From contig CAJHZI010000423.1 in NCBI GenBank assembly GCA_905160935.1, positions 3,306,001-3,370,000 on the forward strand: 64,000 bases of DNA, given 5' to 3'. The stretch's first letter is position 1. Each line of letters opens with the position of its first letter. A program made the translations under genes and the position numbers. Below are positions 33,840 to 47,641 of this stretch, one piece after another. The notes under the pieces were generated by a model. That model did not search any database, had not been told where the DNA came from, and saw only the letters and a list, made by a program, of their open reading frames with translations. The DNA comes from Enchytraeus crypticus. Taxonomy: Eukaryota > Annelida > Clitellata > Enchytraeida > Enchytraeidae.

Positions 33840-36360
33840 ATTGATTTGAGACATTCAATGCGCTTCAAGCTACCCAAATTAAATTTTGGCGCATAAAATG
33901 TGAAAGTATACTTAGCTTTTCAGATATTGAAATATTTTGAGGTTAAGAATACGACGGAAATGCCCTGAATTGCAAAGTTGACATCTGAATCCAAGGGCTG
34001 AGATCACTGCTTAGTTCTCTGCCGCAAAATGTCACGAAATCATTTTGAAGGATTTCCTACAATAGAGTCAAGTAAATCCTCTCACTACATGCAGTTATAT
34101 GAAATATTGAAAATGAGAGAGAGAGTTGCACCATTATTTACAATAGGCTATTTTGAAAAAAGGGTTCGTGCAAATTTACTGTAGTAGCAATAAAGAAAGC
34201 TTTAAACATTCGCTCAATAAAACTATGAACAATAATAATAAGAGGAAAATAATAAGAGCTTAATATAATTAATAAATTAAGTAATAATTGCTTAGTAACA
34301 AATAGATAAATTTGATTTTTAGGAGTTTAATAAGAGTAAATTGCGCATCATGGAGATCAAGAGAAAACAGTAGGTCACTATTAGAATTAGGTTCTATGCA
34401 AAAAATATAGTTTAAAATCTAATAGTAGACCTACATTAGATGTTCTCTTCGCAAAGAAAATCACTAAATGTGAAAAGTCTTATATGATAACTAAAGCAAA
34501 AGAAATAGAAGTTAAAGACGCGAAATTGTCTGAACTTTGAAAGATCAATTTCAATTAACGTTTGAGTAGAATTAAAACAACTTTTGATCAGTGACTGCAA
34601 CAAATAAACTTAAAGCATACAAGAAATATTAAACTAGAAGAATACTATGCGGTGAATTTATTTGCATTTTTTAATTGCATTCGTATATCTCGTAAAATGT
34701 AACTTTCGAAATGAACGACAAAAGATTTTAAATTAAGCTTCATTTCAAGTTATTAATTTGCTCTGTATTGAACCTACATGTACATGTATATGCTTCACAT
34801 GATGCGTCCAACCCGTGTCAGCTGCTGATGTCGTGATCAAGTGCTGCTTTAGAGGGTTAACAAGTGATGATCTCGACACACTTTTGAGAATTACTTCATA
34901 AGACGACGTGCGTGACTTTAAAAGTCACCTAAAAGTTAATTCGTAATTGATAAACAGATCTTTGTGAATTGATCGTTTATAAAATTCTCAAGCACTATTC
35001 AAGATGCTGAAAATATAGAATAATAATTGTATCTAATATAATTCAGGAAATAAATTAACAATTCTTTAAAAACTAGTAATCAAGAGGCTTCATGCAAACA
35101 ATGTGTGCAATCAAATTTCGCTATAATCTCTGCGATATATCGTCTTAAATTATTGGTAAAATCAGAAGAGAGATAACTTTCTGTGCAATGGCCGATCCGA
35201 CTCGTAATGTACAATATTCTGAACATTTGAACCGTAATTGTGAAGAAAAATATTCAGGTTTCAGAATGTCAATACAATGCAGTGTACAGTATAAGATTTT
35301 TTTATCTCTATTTCTCCAAATTTACTAAGTGACATAAAATATAAATATAAAATATAAATTCCTAAGATATAAATTCCTTCCACAGTTTTATTGTTTTCTA
35401 TAGTTCTTTATTAAGATCTCTCTATATACCAGTAAGTTGATCGCATCATGAAGACTATAATTGTTATACCTTTATCAAAACTTGCAACAGCCTTTAGCGT
35501 TTAAAAATTAAGAGTCATTTAGTTACACCTTTTATTGCCTCCACGCTTAATTGTACCTTATTCTCCTTTACAACAGTGTTAGAATTGTTATATGTGTTTT
35601 CCACAGTGACTCCAATCAAGAGCAACAAATAGTAATTTAAAAACTAGATTTTTCATAAAAATTAAATAAAACTTATAGCATTTACTTGAACAATATCGCA
35701 TGGATTTTTCCATGAATGTCATAAGACTGCAGATAATATGGCGAATCGCACAATCCAGTTTAACAAAAACTGCGTTTTCTGCGCAGCCAGAAAGCGGAGT
35801 TAGATGGACAAACAGTATCATGACCTGGTCGATAATACAATTAAATGCGCCGTGATCTAGAAAACTTGCTCCTTGTTTCTTCGCATCCCTAACCGGAAGT
35901 GATCAATGTCTAAGTGTAATTAACTTCTGCGCGATGTGTCACAGCATAGATTCCGCTAATAGCACAACCTTCACTTATTTACAGAGTGGTTTTAAAGGTC
36001 GCCAAACTATTCCAGAAAATATTTTCATGATTAGGAAAGATTGAACAGTTTAAAAGTTAAGCCTTGATTTCGATTTTAATCGCTTATTTTGTACAATAAT
36101 TATTACTAACAATGCCATTGAAGTTAGATTAATTGGTTTTAAATATGCATTGCATTTGGGATAATTAAATTAAACAAGATCTCAATGATTTAATATTGCA
36201 TGTATTATAAGGCTACAGTTTATTGATGGAATATCCGTGAATTTTCAATAGGTACGGGTCATAATTCATGGCTAGCCTTTCACTGATATTCATTAGACAG
36301 ATAAATCTACATGTAAATTTGGCTTTTGATATCATCAGAGTTAGGAAAATCGCTTATTTG
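33840..36360. other. No feature recognised
   Basis: About 2.5 kb of AT-rich DNA with no retroposon copies I recognise and no supported exon. It is unusually free of microsatellites for this window. Confidence 0.45.
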
Positions 36361-36379
36361 TTATTTTCCTATTTGACCA

Positions 36380-36525
36380 CCAGCTGGAGCTAGTGGCGAA
36401 GTCGGTAAGATACTCGACCGCGGATCAGTATCTGCGGGGTTCAAATCCTGGGCTCACCCGTCACTGACATAACTTTCGAGCGAGGAAACTGACGTTAACC
36501 TTAGCTTTGCTTTTAGCTTTTACAT
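36380..36525 (+). repeat. tRNA-derived SINE, family A
   Basis: One of the least changed copies: CAGCTGGAGCTAGTGGCGAA, GGTAAGATACTCGACCGCGG, GGGGTTCAAATCCTGGGCTC, and an end in GACGTTAACCTTAGC. Confidence 0.9.
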
Positions 36526-36654
36526 ACGAGTCTACCAACAATATTCATTTGCTAAGTTTATTCTGTTGAACATCAGATATATTATGTTATCTGCTGACAG
36601 GTTCAAAGAACATATTTCATCTAGGTATTTTGCAACTTTTTTTATTTTAATTAT

Positions 36655-36735
36655 TATATGCCTTCCATTCTAATCGTATCCCGACACTAGTTAAACTGGT
36701 ATTAAAGGGAAGATGATGATGATGCTGATTGTGCC
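36655..36735 (+). repeat. Repeat E 3' end
   Basis: CGTATCCCGACACTAGTTAA and ACTGGTATTAAAGGGAAGAT, with a short (GAT)n tail. Confidence 0.65.
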
Positions 36736-36739
36736 TTCC

Positions 36740-38150
36740 ATTGGGCATAAAGTTTGAGATATTCTATACAATAGTAATCATATTTAACCTATTTATGTTT
36801 GTCTACTATTTCTTACTATACTGTTCCTAAAAGGTATTTTATAAATGTAATATCAATTACTCGAAATTTAGAAGGAAAATAATATTAAAATAATAATTCG
36901 CACTACTACTGTAGCAATTCACCGATGCGTAATTTTATACGTGTACTTCGTTTTTATAACTTTTGAGATTCAATTTTCTGTTTAGAATAGCTACCATGCT
37001 TGTTTCCGATCAATAAATATCAGAAATTATATATTTAATCGTCTGACTGTGGCTTATGTGTTTTAGCGTGATAGGAATTACATAGACAAAATGAGGTTAA
37101 GGTAAGACAACTTTAGGCTGTAAAGAGAACAAAATCGAACATTGCGTACTCATTTCTGCAAATAATGAGCAATGCGTCCATAGTAATTATATTCCATGAA
37201 GTAACTACAGATATAAGGATAAATGCAGATCAATATAGCTATCTGTAACAGATAAATGTAGTTGTAGCGAATCATTTTCTCTTATGATTAGATCATTGAA
37301 TTGCAATAATTTCACGAAACAGATCAAGAACTTTTCTTCATGCGTGCTCACTAGAGCGTAGCGAGAGATGTTCATTCGGAAATTAAAATCCTTTAACTAG
37401 GAATCCAAAAGAGCGTTAGATCCCATACACGCAGCATAGGAGCATTGTAGTTTTTAGTTTTAATACTAAAGAATCGAAAGAAATAGGTTTTAGAAACGAT
37501 TCTATATAACTTTAGTATGACTGGTTCATAATCGATAGAACAACGTTCGATTAGGCAAATGATTAGAAGAGAGGAATTGATGTTGAGTTTACGACATTCA
37601 AGCCAATATCCTTGTAAAACAGCAGCAGGTTCCGATGGGATTTAAAAAATGGATTAATTTTAATGAATTCACTAATTGATTAATTAGACATCATTGCTGT
37701 CGATGGTTAGAATATCATATAAAGTGCTTTTAAAGAAAGCATGTTTCCATGCTTTTAAAGAAAACATAGCTGTATACTTAATCATATTCGATATTTTCAT
37801 AAAAATATATTCTTATGAAATTCCCTATCGATAAATCTTATAAACTCTCTACTACGCTTATGATACAACATTTAATTTCACTACTACGCAGCTTCTTCAG
37901 TAGATATAACATCATTAGTACTATCCCTTGCTGAATAGCTTATTTCAGTATATTATAAATACGAACAATTTGCGAAACAATTTTAGTTTCAGAATAATTC
38001 AAGGAAAGTAAAATGCGTAGAATAATAATAATTCAGTTTTAGAATAAAAGAGACAACCGCATAATTTTATCTCCAGTTTAGTAAATTTTTGAAACTAAAA
38101 TCATTCGTTCAATAAAAGTAATACCGATGTAGTCACCGAGAAATAGTTGG
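36740..38150. other. No feature recognised
   Basis: AT-rich sequence without a supported gene or repeat copy. There is a local duplication of CATGCTTTTAAAGAAA near 37728-37765. Confidence 0.4.
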
Positions 38151-38154
38151 AAAG

Positions 38155-38255
38155 ACAGTGAGAGCGAGAGAGAGAGAGAAAGACTGTGACAGAAAGAGAG
38201 AGAGAAATAGAAAGAAACAGAGAGAGAGAGAGAAAGCGAGAGAGAGAGGGAGTAA
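38155..38255. repeat. (GA)n-rich tract
   Basis: Impure GAGAGAGA with AAAGA interruptions. It abuts the tail of the SINE at 38258. Confidence 0.9.
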
Positions 38256-38257
38256 GT

Positions 38258-38408
38258 AAAAGCTAAATAAGCTAAGGTTAACGTCAGTTTCCTCACTCGA
38301 AAACGATGTCAGTTACGGGAGACCCCAGGATTTGAACCCGCACAATGGCGCACATACTGATCCGCGGTCGAGTATCTTATCGACTTCGCCACTGGCTTCA
38401 GCCAGTGA
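38258..38408 (-). repeat. tRNA-derived SINE, family A
   Basis: A full minus-strand copy with a 10-bp internal insertion (CACAATGGCG) next to the B-box. It is flanked on both sides by GA-rich tracts, so it was inserted into, or seeded, the GA repeat. Confidence 0.85.
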
Positions 38409-38409
38409 G

Positions 38410-39175
38410 ACATAGGGAGACAATTAGAGATCTAGAGAGAGATAACGAGAGAGAGAGAGAGAGATAAAAAGAAAGAGATGAACACCTCCAATGGATCGAT
38501 GACGAGGGACTCGATGCACTGTGGGACGCGAGGGGGCGGGTCAGAACGATTACATGCCTGACGGCTTGCCCCAGGCCAAATCTACCCCTGCCACACCTAA
38601 GTCGATCAATTAAACCGTCGTTTTGTTTAAATCGTCTTCATCTGCTGTATTACACAAACAAGCCGGGGAGATCTAATGCACTGACTTTAATGTAGCAGAT
38701 CATCTACGCATTGATTCGATGCTGGTGTCATGATGATGATAATGCTTATACTGAGAGCCAGGGAGTCTGCGTAGCTTTCATGCTTAGAATCAATGTAGTG
38801 CAGTGGTACCAATGCAAAACCAGCAACTTTCTGGGCACTCTTTATCTAACTATATTAAAACTGGATGGGCCTTAACGAAGGACTGAAATTTTAATTACAA
38901 TTGTCTGTTGCTGAATTTTTGCATTTAATGACAGAATATGTTTTAAGTGCGCTTTTTAATTTTAATTTTTGTAAAAAAATATATTACACGTGATTTGCAC
39001 GATCATGTAAAGGAATAGAAAATATTTACCCAACGTGTGACGGCAAATCATTTATAATTATAATTCTTCTTTTGAGATCAGCCGTTAGCTGATTTTTGTA
39101 ACAGTAATTTAGAATTTTTTAAATTTTCAATAATGATTGCAGATAGCTTTTGCAAATATTTTCTTTGAGGTTTTG
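38410..39175. other. Non-coding, one GC-rich patch
   Basis: A short (GA)n at 38448-38463. At 38480-38600 there is a GC-rich patch without an open frame of useful length on either strand. Otherwise AT-rich. Confidence 0.35.
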
Positions 39176-39199
39176 ATGCAATTTTCATGAAGGTTGACC

Positions 39200-39315
39200 T
39201 TTTGTCCTTGGAAAACCATGGACCTGCCAGTAGGTTGTTCACTAAGAGAAAGAGAAGAAGAGATGGAGAGAGAGAAATAGAGAAAAAGAAAGCGAGAGAG
39301 AAGGAGAAGAAGATA
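39200..39315 (+). mobile_element. LINE 3' tail with (GA)n extension
   Basis: AACCATGGACCTGCCAGTAG then GTTGTTCACTAAGAGAAAGA matches the reversed 3' end of the RTE-like LINE at 3237 and runs into a GA-rich tract. This shows the natural tail of the element. Confidence 0.65.
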
Positions 39316-39319
39316 GTGA

Positions 39320-40550
39320 GGGATCCTCAAACGTTTAGTACGTAGAAGCATACTTGTACATTTATTAATTGAATGAAATGGTTTCGTTTCCTGCAGGTGT
39401 GACGATCAAATATATAAAAGCAAGACATACACCTTGGAATATCGTTTAAATTTTTTTACCGAATTGAGTTCAATTAATTTTCTTCACTTTAATCGCCTTT
39501 TAATTCCTCTCATGAATGCAGCATTGTACTTACGTAACCCACTTGTGCAGACCTATATTCACTGTAAGAGGCATTGATTATATTGTTATTATTATTAGTT
39601 TACTGAGGAGGTTTTCTCTTCTGACTGATATACAGCTATGCCTGCAGTTATAGACAGATTGACTGATTGATTGCCTGAGTGCAATGCATAAGATTGGGTG
39701 TGCGATGACGTAATGAGTTGACCACGCCTCTTGCATGTGGCATCAATTGTGCGAATTATATTGGTCATATCTCGATGTGTTCCACATAGGCCTAAGTATA
39801 CATTATCTGATATTCAAAGCCGAAACATGGATATTCACACATATCTTCATTATAGACTATAGGTATACTCCAATGCTGATAAAAATTATATTCTTTTCTT
39901 GTTCCACCATAGACAGGCATTCCATTACGGAGATTAATATTCAATAAGGAAATTGTAATTTTTTAGCATTTAGCTTCTTATCAGTTCTTTATCCAAACAA
40001 CCTATGTATAAATAGTAACTCTGGAAGATTGGAAAGCTACCGATTATATATTAAGGAGCCTTAAAATTGGTACGAGTAACTATCAAAATTGATTAGTTAA
40101 AATCAAAACTGCATGCTATCTTATATACGATAGAATATAGGTCTACAACTTTTTATAAATAAGCATATGCACGGATATGAAATGCGGTAAATTCTCAATG
40201 GTGTAATTAGCATAACGACATTAATAATATTATCGTAACGACATATTACAAACTCTTAAACTACATGTATGTGCTTCAAGTAGTTCTCTCGTTCAAGTTA
40301 ACTTCAACGCGTAGTGCCCTATTCAGTCAATCAGACTTCTTCACATATCCATCTATCAATTCAACATAATTATCTAATTTCTTATCTAATGTCCGCATCA
40401 CGAGAGTTGATCTATTGCTCGTGAGGTAGCTTGTTACGTGCTTGAAATCACGCCCCAGGCGTTGAGGGAGAGCAACTAGACATTTTTACTATCAACAAGA
40501 AAGTCATTGTTTAACTGAGTTCTACATACAATCTCACAGCAAGAAACTGC
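39320..40550. other. No feature recognised
   Basis: AT-rich intergenic DNA. There is a short TTGACTGATTGATTG patch near 39660; no supported exon. Confidence 0.4.
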
Positions 40551-40689
40551 CTTACAGTGCACAACCTAATGTATATCAGGGTCACATTGAGTCAGAAACA
40601 GAAGAAGATAAATGTAGGAAAGAGAGTCGATTGTAGAAAAGAAGCTCTTACAAGATCTAGGCAAGTGTCGGCATGGCAATGGAATTCTA

Positions 40690-40830
40690 AATATATCAAC
40701 AGAATGAATAAAGCCGATGTTAACTTAGTTTGGCATGTCGAAAAAGCAGCATGGCGAGACCAGAATTTGAACACTGTATATACGAGTCTTTGGCTTGAAG
40801 CTTAACCGATTATACCATAGGCTTATCCCA
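40690..40830 (-). repeat. tRNA-derived SINE, single diverged copy
   Basis: On the minus strand CTATGGTATAATCGGTTAAG is a good A-box and AGTGTTCAAATTCTGG a B-box, about 40 nt apart. The region after them resembles the family A tail only in part (CATGCCAAACTAAGTTAACA). It may be a separate subfamily. Confidence 0.5.
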
Positions 40831-40953
40831 TTTCTAAACGTCTATTTGATTGATCCAGTGATAAATTGCACTGAAGCCTCAGAGGAAAAGACTAATTAAA
40901 TATAATGAATATATGGATAGGTTGAATGGGATAGCCTTAAATAGAATATTTCG

Positions 40954-41798
<845 letters not shown>

Positions 41799-41869
41799 TT
41801 ATTCTCAGCGTGCTCTTTATAATTTCAGATCAATAGTATACAAATTTAATATTTCTGCACTGTGCTTTT

Positions 41870-42459
41870 CTTTTGATATATCCATAAAAGAATGCTCTCT
41901 ATTAAATTTAATTCTATAGACATGTAATAATTGGTGTTCTATACCCATTCAGGTAAAAATTGGCGTGTTTTGGATGTAAGGAATAGCGCTGTTTCACTTT
42001 CAATTGAAAAGGTACGAGAAGAAAATTGCAAGCCAATAGATCTTTTCGGTAATAGCTATAAATAGAACATCGGGGACACTAAATGTAAACAGTGGACAAG
42101 AAAACGTAAACACTGCATAGAATACCATTGAAATGTACTAGTTCCTTATAAAATTTCTAATACAAGCTTTCTTTAGAAATGTTATTTACTTTACAACCTA
42201 CGCATATTAATTAAAGAATAACTTCACACTTATAGTTTAACTCTGACACCCATTGTAACGATATGCAAGCTTTATAACGAAGTTATAATGTAGACCCATT
42301 ACATTTACATGTAAATATATGTATCAGATGTCAACATAAAAAAACCAGTGTTAACATGCAACAAAATACGTTTTTAATTACCGAACTGATCTATTATCCA
42401 GACAACATGGCGGCCTATAAATATTTATACAATAATGCCAAGCGAGAAAGTACTTAATT

Positions 42460-42460
<1 letters not shown>
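41870..42460. other. No feature recognised
   Basis: AT-rich sequence without a supported exon or repeat. Confidence 0.4.

Positions 42461-42463
<3 letters not shown>

Positions 42464-42528
<65 letters not shown>
42464..42528. repeat. (AT)n microsatellite
   Basis: A pure TA tract of about 65 bp. Confidence 0.97.
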
Positions 42529-42529
<1 letters not shown>

Positions 42530-42530
<1 letters not shown>

Positions 42531-45340
42531 CAAGAGCCTAAATTAATATACCACTAGAATAATAATTACAAAGTTTATTTAAAAAGTTACGCATGTCTTG
42601 CTACATTCGACAATAGTTAGAAGCACGAAAGGCGGAATGTGAAGGACGTATACGCTAACTATGCCCGCTAATATGGCTACACTTTTCTCCCCTATGCCAT
42701 ATACATTGTACTAAAGTATGTATACAGTAAACATTCTTCAAATGCGCAGATTTTACGTTTTCTTTATTTTGAAGGATCGGGATTGCAGGCACCGTCTATA
42801 AGACCATAAATCATGTTCATATATAGAGTAGTTTACTACCAGTGACAGCTATCGCGTATATTTCGTTATTACTCTTACACTGCTGCATCGAAATTTCATT
42901 CATACATACTTTTACGCACACACGCTGCTTAGAGATTTTGTTTATATTAGAAAGTAACATTGTAACTAGGCTTTACTTCAAAGCTTAGATTTTTATGAAC
43001 ATGTAAATTATGTATTTGTTACGGACATAGAAAAAGCATGTAAAAACCTGGGTGATGCATAAATCATTGATGTATTCAGAAATGGAGTGCTACTGTATAT
43101 TTGGGAAGAGCGATAATTAGTATGAAGCATCTAAGGTTAGATTACGACGTATTTTAAATCTGGATTTTATTATTAATTTTTAAAATTAGTATTACTACTA
43201 ATATTATTATCATTGTTATTATTATTATTATTTATTAATAGTATCATTAGAATTAATTTAATACTATTAGTATTAAATATATATTAATTTCAATAGTAAT
43301 TAACACTTATTTACATATTTATTTTCACTTCGTTTCATTTGACTTAAATGTTCAAATGATAGACGGGCCTTTAATTATGAATACAATTTACAAATTTCAC
43401 TTGAAACCTGATAAAAATAAGATTAATTTGCTAAGGTTTGCTTCTCCTAAAATATCTTTCTGAGATTGAGGCGTGCGTAGGTATTTAACAGAGCCGAGAT
43501 ATAGTTTGTAGTTTGTTGCAAAGCAAGTAGTTATTTCAATAATGCTATCAGAGAAAACATCTACAGAGCGCAGACGACAATCATTTAATACCATACAAAT
43601 CATTCGTATAATCACTCATCTCTATAACAATTCAGCGAAATCAGCAACGAAATGCAATTATAAAGAAAACGAAAAAGTATAGCACAATACAGACGCAGCC
43701 GAGATATTCAATAATTGATATATAAGTGAATAAAAAATGTCACTGTCGCGTTTTAGAATTATGCGAACATGTAATTGATAGTTTGACCCCCGCCGTGGTT
43801 GAGAAATGTATATAGCTTTTGAGATGAGTGGGGTCAGGAATTAACAATGGCGCCCCTCACTGGCAGCTCGTTAACAAATCATGGGTTCAATTATTTTAAA
43901 GACGTTCCTAACTATCCACTGCTTTATCACTCAATCATTTTGAGTAAACTAGAAGGGGCTATGGCAAAAATTCTCGTCCATATTTGAAGCCTGATGTATT
44001 CGACAGTTCAATTAGATTTCTATTTAAATAATTTTATTAAGAACGCACTTTTAGTTAACAAAATGAGGTTACAGGCTATTATCACTGGACGAGATGGAAA
44101 ATTCTGTTAATCTTTGTACTTTGCCTTAACACTGTGAAACAGATGAAGCAAATTTAATTTCACGTAATAAATAAATAAGTATAACTAATTTAAACTGTTA
44201 TGACTGGTTTATAATTTCAAATTCAACTTCAATGCGGGATGTTGACGGTTTCATTTTATTTTTTGTGCTGTATATTTTTATAGTGATTCTCACAGGGTTG
44301 TAAACCCTTTTGGTGTGCCTAACAAAAGTTATTTATACAACTAGAGAAAATTTTAACTTAAACTGATGAATTTATAGGTACAAATTTACTTTTATTTACA
44401 TGATAATTCCTCTATCTACTGCATTTAAATAACTTAAATACTGACATTAAGTCACCTAGTTATTGCTACTGAATTACATTAAGTCACTTACATTAAGTCA
44501 CCTAATTACTATTACTGATTTAAAAAATAAATCGTGAGTTCTTTAAAATCACTGAACTTGACAGTAGTTCAGAACTAAACTCTGAAACAGAAAATCTTGA
44601 TTCAAATAGGCCTGTTTTATCAGATGCACGCGACGGACACTCTGAGCATGCGCATTGATTTCTTTTATGGATTCAACTAACAAACAAGGACATCATTTAT
44701 AGAAGCGTCTAATTATGATACTAGTTTTTCTGAGTCTAATTTAAGAGCTTAAAGCCGCAAACAGGTATGTTTATGTGAATTAAATAGACATTATTTGTAA
44801 TAATGTCCTGTGTACCTATAAGCTCAGCCCGTTGATTCCCACTTACATCGGTTTCGTTAGTATAGAATTATTAGTTCTTACATCGTTCGGAGTGGCTCTC
44901 TCTAGCACATATAACATCCTTGTTCCCAATGATCGTTTTCGCTATCACTGGAGTTAATCAGCCTCATCTCCTGATAGAATTCTCATCTCGTTGACTCCGT
45001 TTGTCACTTTTCAAATAATTATCTCCACGTGAGATCCAAACATCTCTTTTTTCTCTGACTCTACGAGTCTATGACATTTATCGAATTCCCTATACTCATT
45101 AATTTAATCAAAATTAATCCATCAGTTCTCCGAAGGCGCTGTCGGAAGATTGCTGAGGTGAATTAGAATCGTTCTATGATTCTCAAAAATTTCCTAAGTT
45201 ATTTCTTATATATAAGAAATAAGCATGTACTATTGATTCCATCGAGTGTCGACCGACATATTAGGCATTGAAGAACATTTTAAATAGATTATCCTTTACC
45301 GGCTTATATGTAGCATATATACATACATACATACACTACA
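42530..45340. other. Gene-free stretch
   Basis: About 2.8 kb, AT-rich. At 43855-43940 the minus strand has a weak family V-like pattern (AAGCAGTGGATAGTTAGGAA, then ATAATTGAACCCATG), too diverged to be sure. A small (ATT)n lies near 43200. Nothing else is seen. Confidence 0.4.
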
Positions 45341-45351
45341 TACATACAGTA

Positions 45352-45352
45352 C

Positions 45353-45416
<64 letters not shown>

Positions 45417-45472
45417 GCCTATATATGATGTATATATAGCGCCTATATAAATACTATATATATATATATACA

Positions 45473-45516
<44 letters not shown>
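45352..45516. repeat. (AT)n microsatellite cluster
   Basis: Two TA tracts separated by about 60 bp that contain ATATATGCCTATATATGATG. Confidence 0.95.
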
Positions 45517-45520
<4 letters not shown>

Positions 45521-45755
45521 GTCGATACACTGAATGAGAAATGCAGAAACAATTATTTATATATTTTAATTTTATTAATATATTCTTCAAACAAAATCAA
45601 AAATATACAAGAAATTTAAAAGAATGAAATCAATTACTGCTCCAAGTTAGCAAAAAACGAGATAATTGAATGTACTTAATCCTTTTTGAATGCCATGAAC
45701 CTGAAATTAACGGAAACAGGTAAATTGGAGATACGAACATTTCCTATAAGTACTC

Positions 45756-45800
45756 GACGTCCCTGACATCATCTGCGGATGAGGCAAATGACGTTAAGCG
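45756..45800 (+). repeat. Repeat C 3' end
   Basis: CGACGTCCCTGACATCATCT, then GCGGATGAGGCAAATGACGT, matches the copies at 2215 and 18200. No microsatellite tail remains. Confidence 0.7.
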
Positions 45801-45929
45801 TAACTTGTTGCCCATCCATGCACTTAAATTAGTGAACAATTGGTGGGCATTAGATTGGATCCAATCGTCAAGTCAGACTATTAAATTCAAAATTCAAAAT
45901 ATTAAAAATTAAGAAACGTCAATCCGTAA

Positions 45930-46022
45930 AAATAACCCTTACCCAAAACTTATATTTAACCCCTAGCCCTAACTATAAACATAACCAAAACCTCCTACCC
46001 TTAACCTAATCCTTAAAACTGT
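45930..46022. repeat. Degenerate CCCTAAC-type tract
   Basis: AACCCTTACCC, CCCCTAGCCCTAACTATAAA and CTACCCTTAACCTAATCC form a loose, diverged C-rich strand array reminiscent of telomeric TTAGGG reversed, without two perfect consecutive units. Confidence 0.4.
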
Positions 46023-47641
46023 CAAATTTAAATGATATTCAAACACGTTAACAAAATTGAACGAACAACAATCAAACCCTGCACGTTACGATTTAAAACC
46101 TGACGCCATAAACACGTCGGCGTCTCTTCGATCACAATTTAGTAGATTTTTTAATTATTTTATGTTTAGATTCTTTTGAAAATAACATATAGAAGTAAAA
46201 ACCTCTAAATTAACTGCAAATACACAATAGCAGTTGGATCTGATCTAATGCTGAACAACTAAACTAGACTCAACGTATTGCAGTTGTTCGTATGACCTGA
46301 GGACAGAGAGGTTCAAGAGGTCAGGGTCAGGGTCATGATAGAATGAAGTAAATGTCAGATCACAGTCTATTCTCATGATTAGCTCTGCGATTGTCGTTAA
46401 TTATTGTTAATATAAACTGGTGAGTTGATGTGAATTAAGATAGAAAGATAGAATTATTGATGCAAACAGAATGAATAGTAGCCATTCAATGACAATCAGA
46501 GGAAGAAAGGGAACGCGAGGTGAGATGAAGCGATTGGTGAGTTCATACAGATGTCCAGTGGGGTCAAAGAATGGACACAGACAGTCTACGAGAGAGGAAG
46601 GCTCAAGTGAGAGGAAGAAAACGATAGTGATTGGAGAGAAAGTTCGAGAGAAATAGAGAGAGGGAGAGAGAAAGGGAGAAAGGAAAGGGAGAAAGACTGA
46701 CAGACACACATGTAGAGAGATGCAGAGATGAATGAATAGATTGATTGAATGATTGATTAAATGATTGATTGGTTAATTGATTGATTGCAGGAAGTTGGCT
46801 TGCTCCATTAAGCCAGCTACTTGGAGGATTGATTGAGGTACCACAATCAATACATCATTGATTGATCTATTAATATCAATATCAGTCTGAATCAAAGAAA
46901 GAAAGACTTAATTACACTTTTGGGATTTCTAAATTTCAATACTGCAAAATTGAATTTAGAAAACTTTATTCAGGATTTATTTGTTTTAAAAATTGTGTAA
47001 GTTTTATAAGCAAAAACTAACATTAAACAAATTAAACAGCACAAGCTAAATCAAAAAATATTTATTGCATTGCTTGAGAAATTGTGAGAAATTATCTAGT
47101 AAAGTTTGTGACTAGTTCAAAAGCACTACTTACTGCTTATATACATGTAGATACGCTTGACTATAAATGGAAAAAGGTTGCATAAAACAGGTACATACAA
47201 TTCTACTCCAAGATGTACGCAATAAAGTTTGAACTTGATTATTATTTTTACCATTAAGAAAATATTGTCCAGCACTTTTTTTAAAAATATATTTGTCCTC
47301 AGTCAGTGCTTGGGTGAGGCGCGCGAGCCAGTGAAGAATGGACACAAGGTTAGCCGCGATAGTATTTTAGCAGGCGACTAAATTGTAATAGGAGAAAGGA
47401 GGCAATACTATATAGAAATTCACACCAGATAGGAAGCCGTATTTCCACTGTTAAATCTATTCTCATATGCTGAAAGCTGTGCTACGATTTCCTAAGATAT
47501 TGGAAGGCTGTCTCATGATTACTCGACTCCGTTCAGACACCATTAATTAATTTAAAGGAATACATTTTCTCAAGTATATACCATTTGTAGAGAGTTATAG
47601 AACTTAGATTTTAACATAATGTACTTTACTTGAAGGATAAT
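46023..47641. other. Intergenic DNA downstream of unc-4
   Basis: Contains a GA-rich patch (about 46640-46700), TTGATTGA patches (46735-46860) and AT-rich unique sequence. The unc-4 3' UTR must begin here, but I see no convincing polyadenylation signal close to the stop codon. Confidence 0.4.

Noticed and set aside
36380..36525. A functional tRNA gene
   Set aside because: Box-like motifs are present, but no cloverleaf can be closed, and the same sequence recurs with a common tail. It is a SINE.
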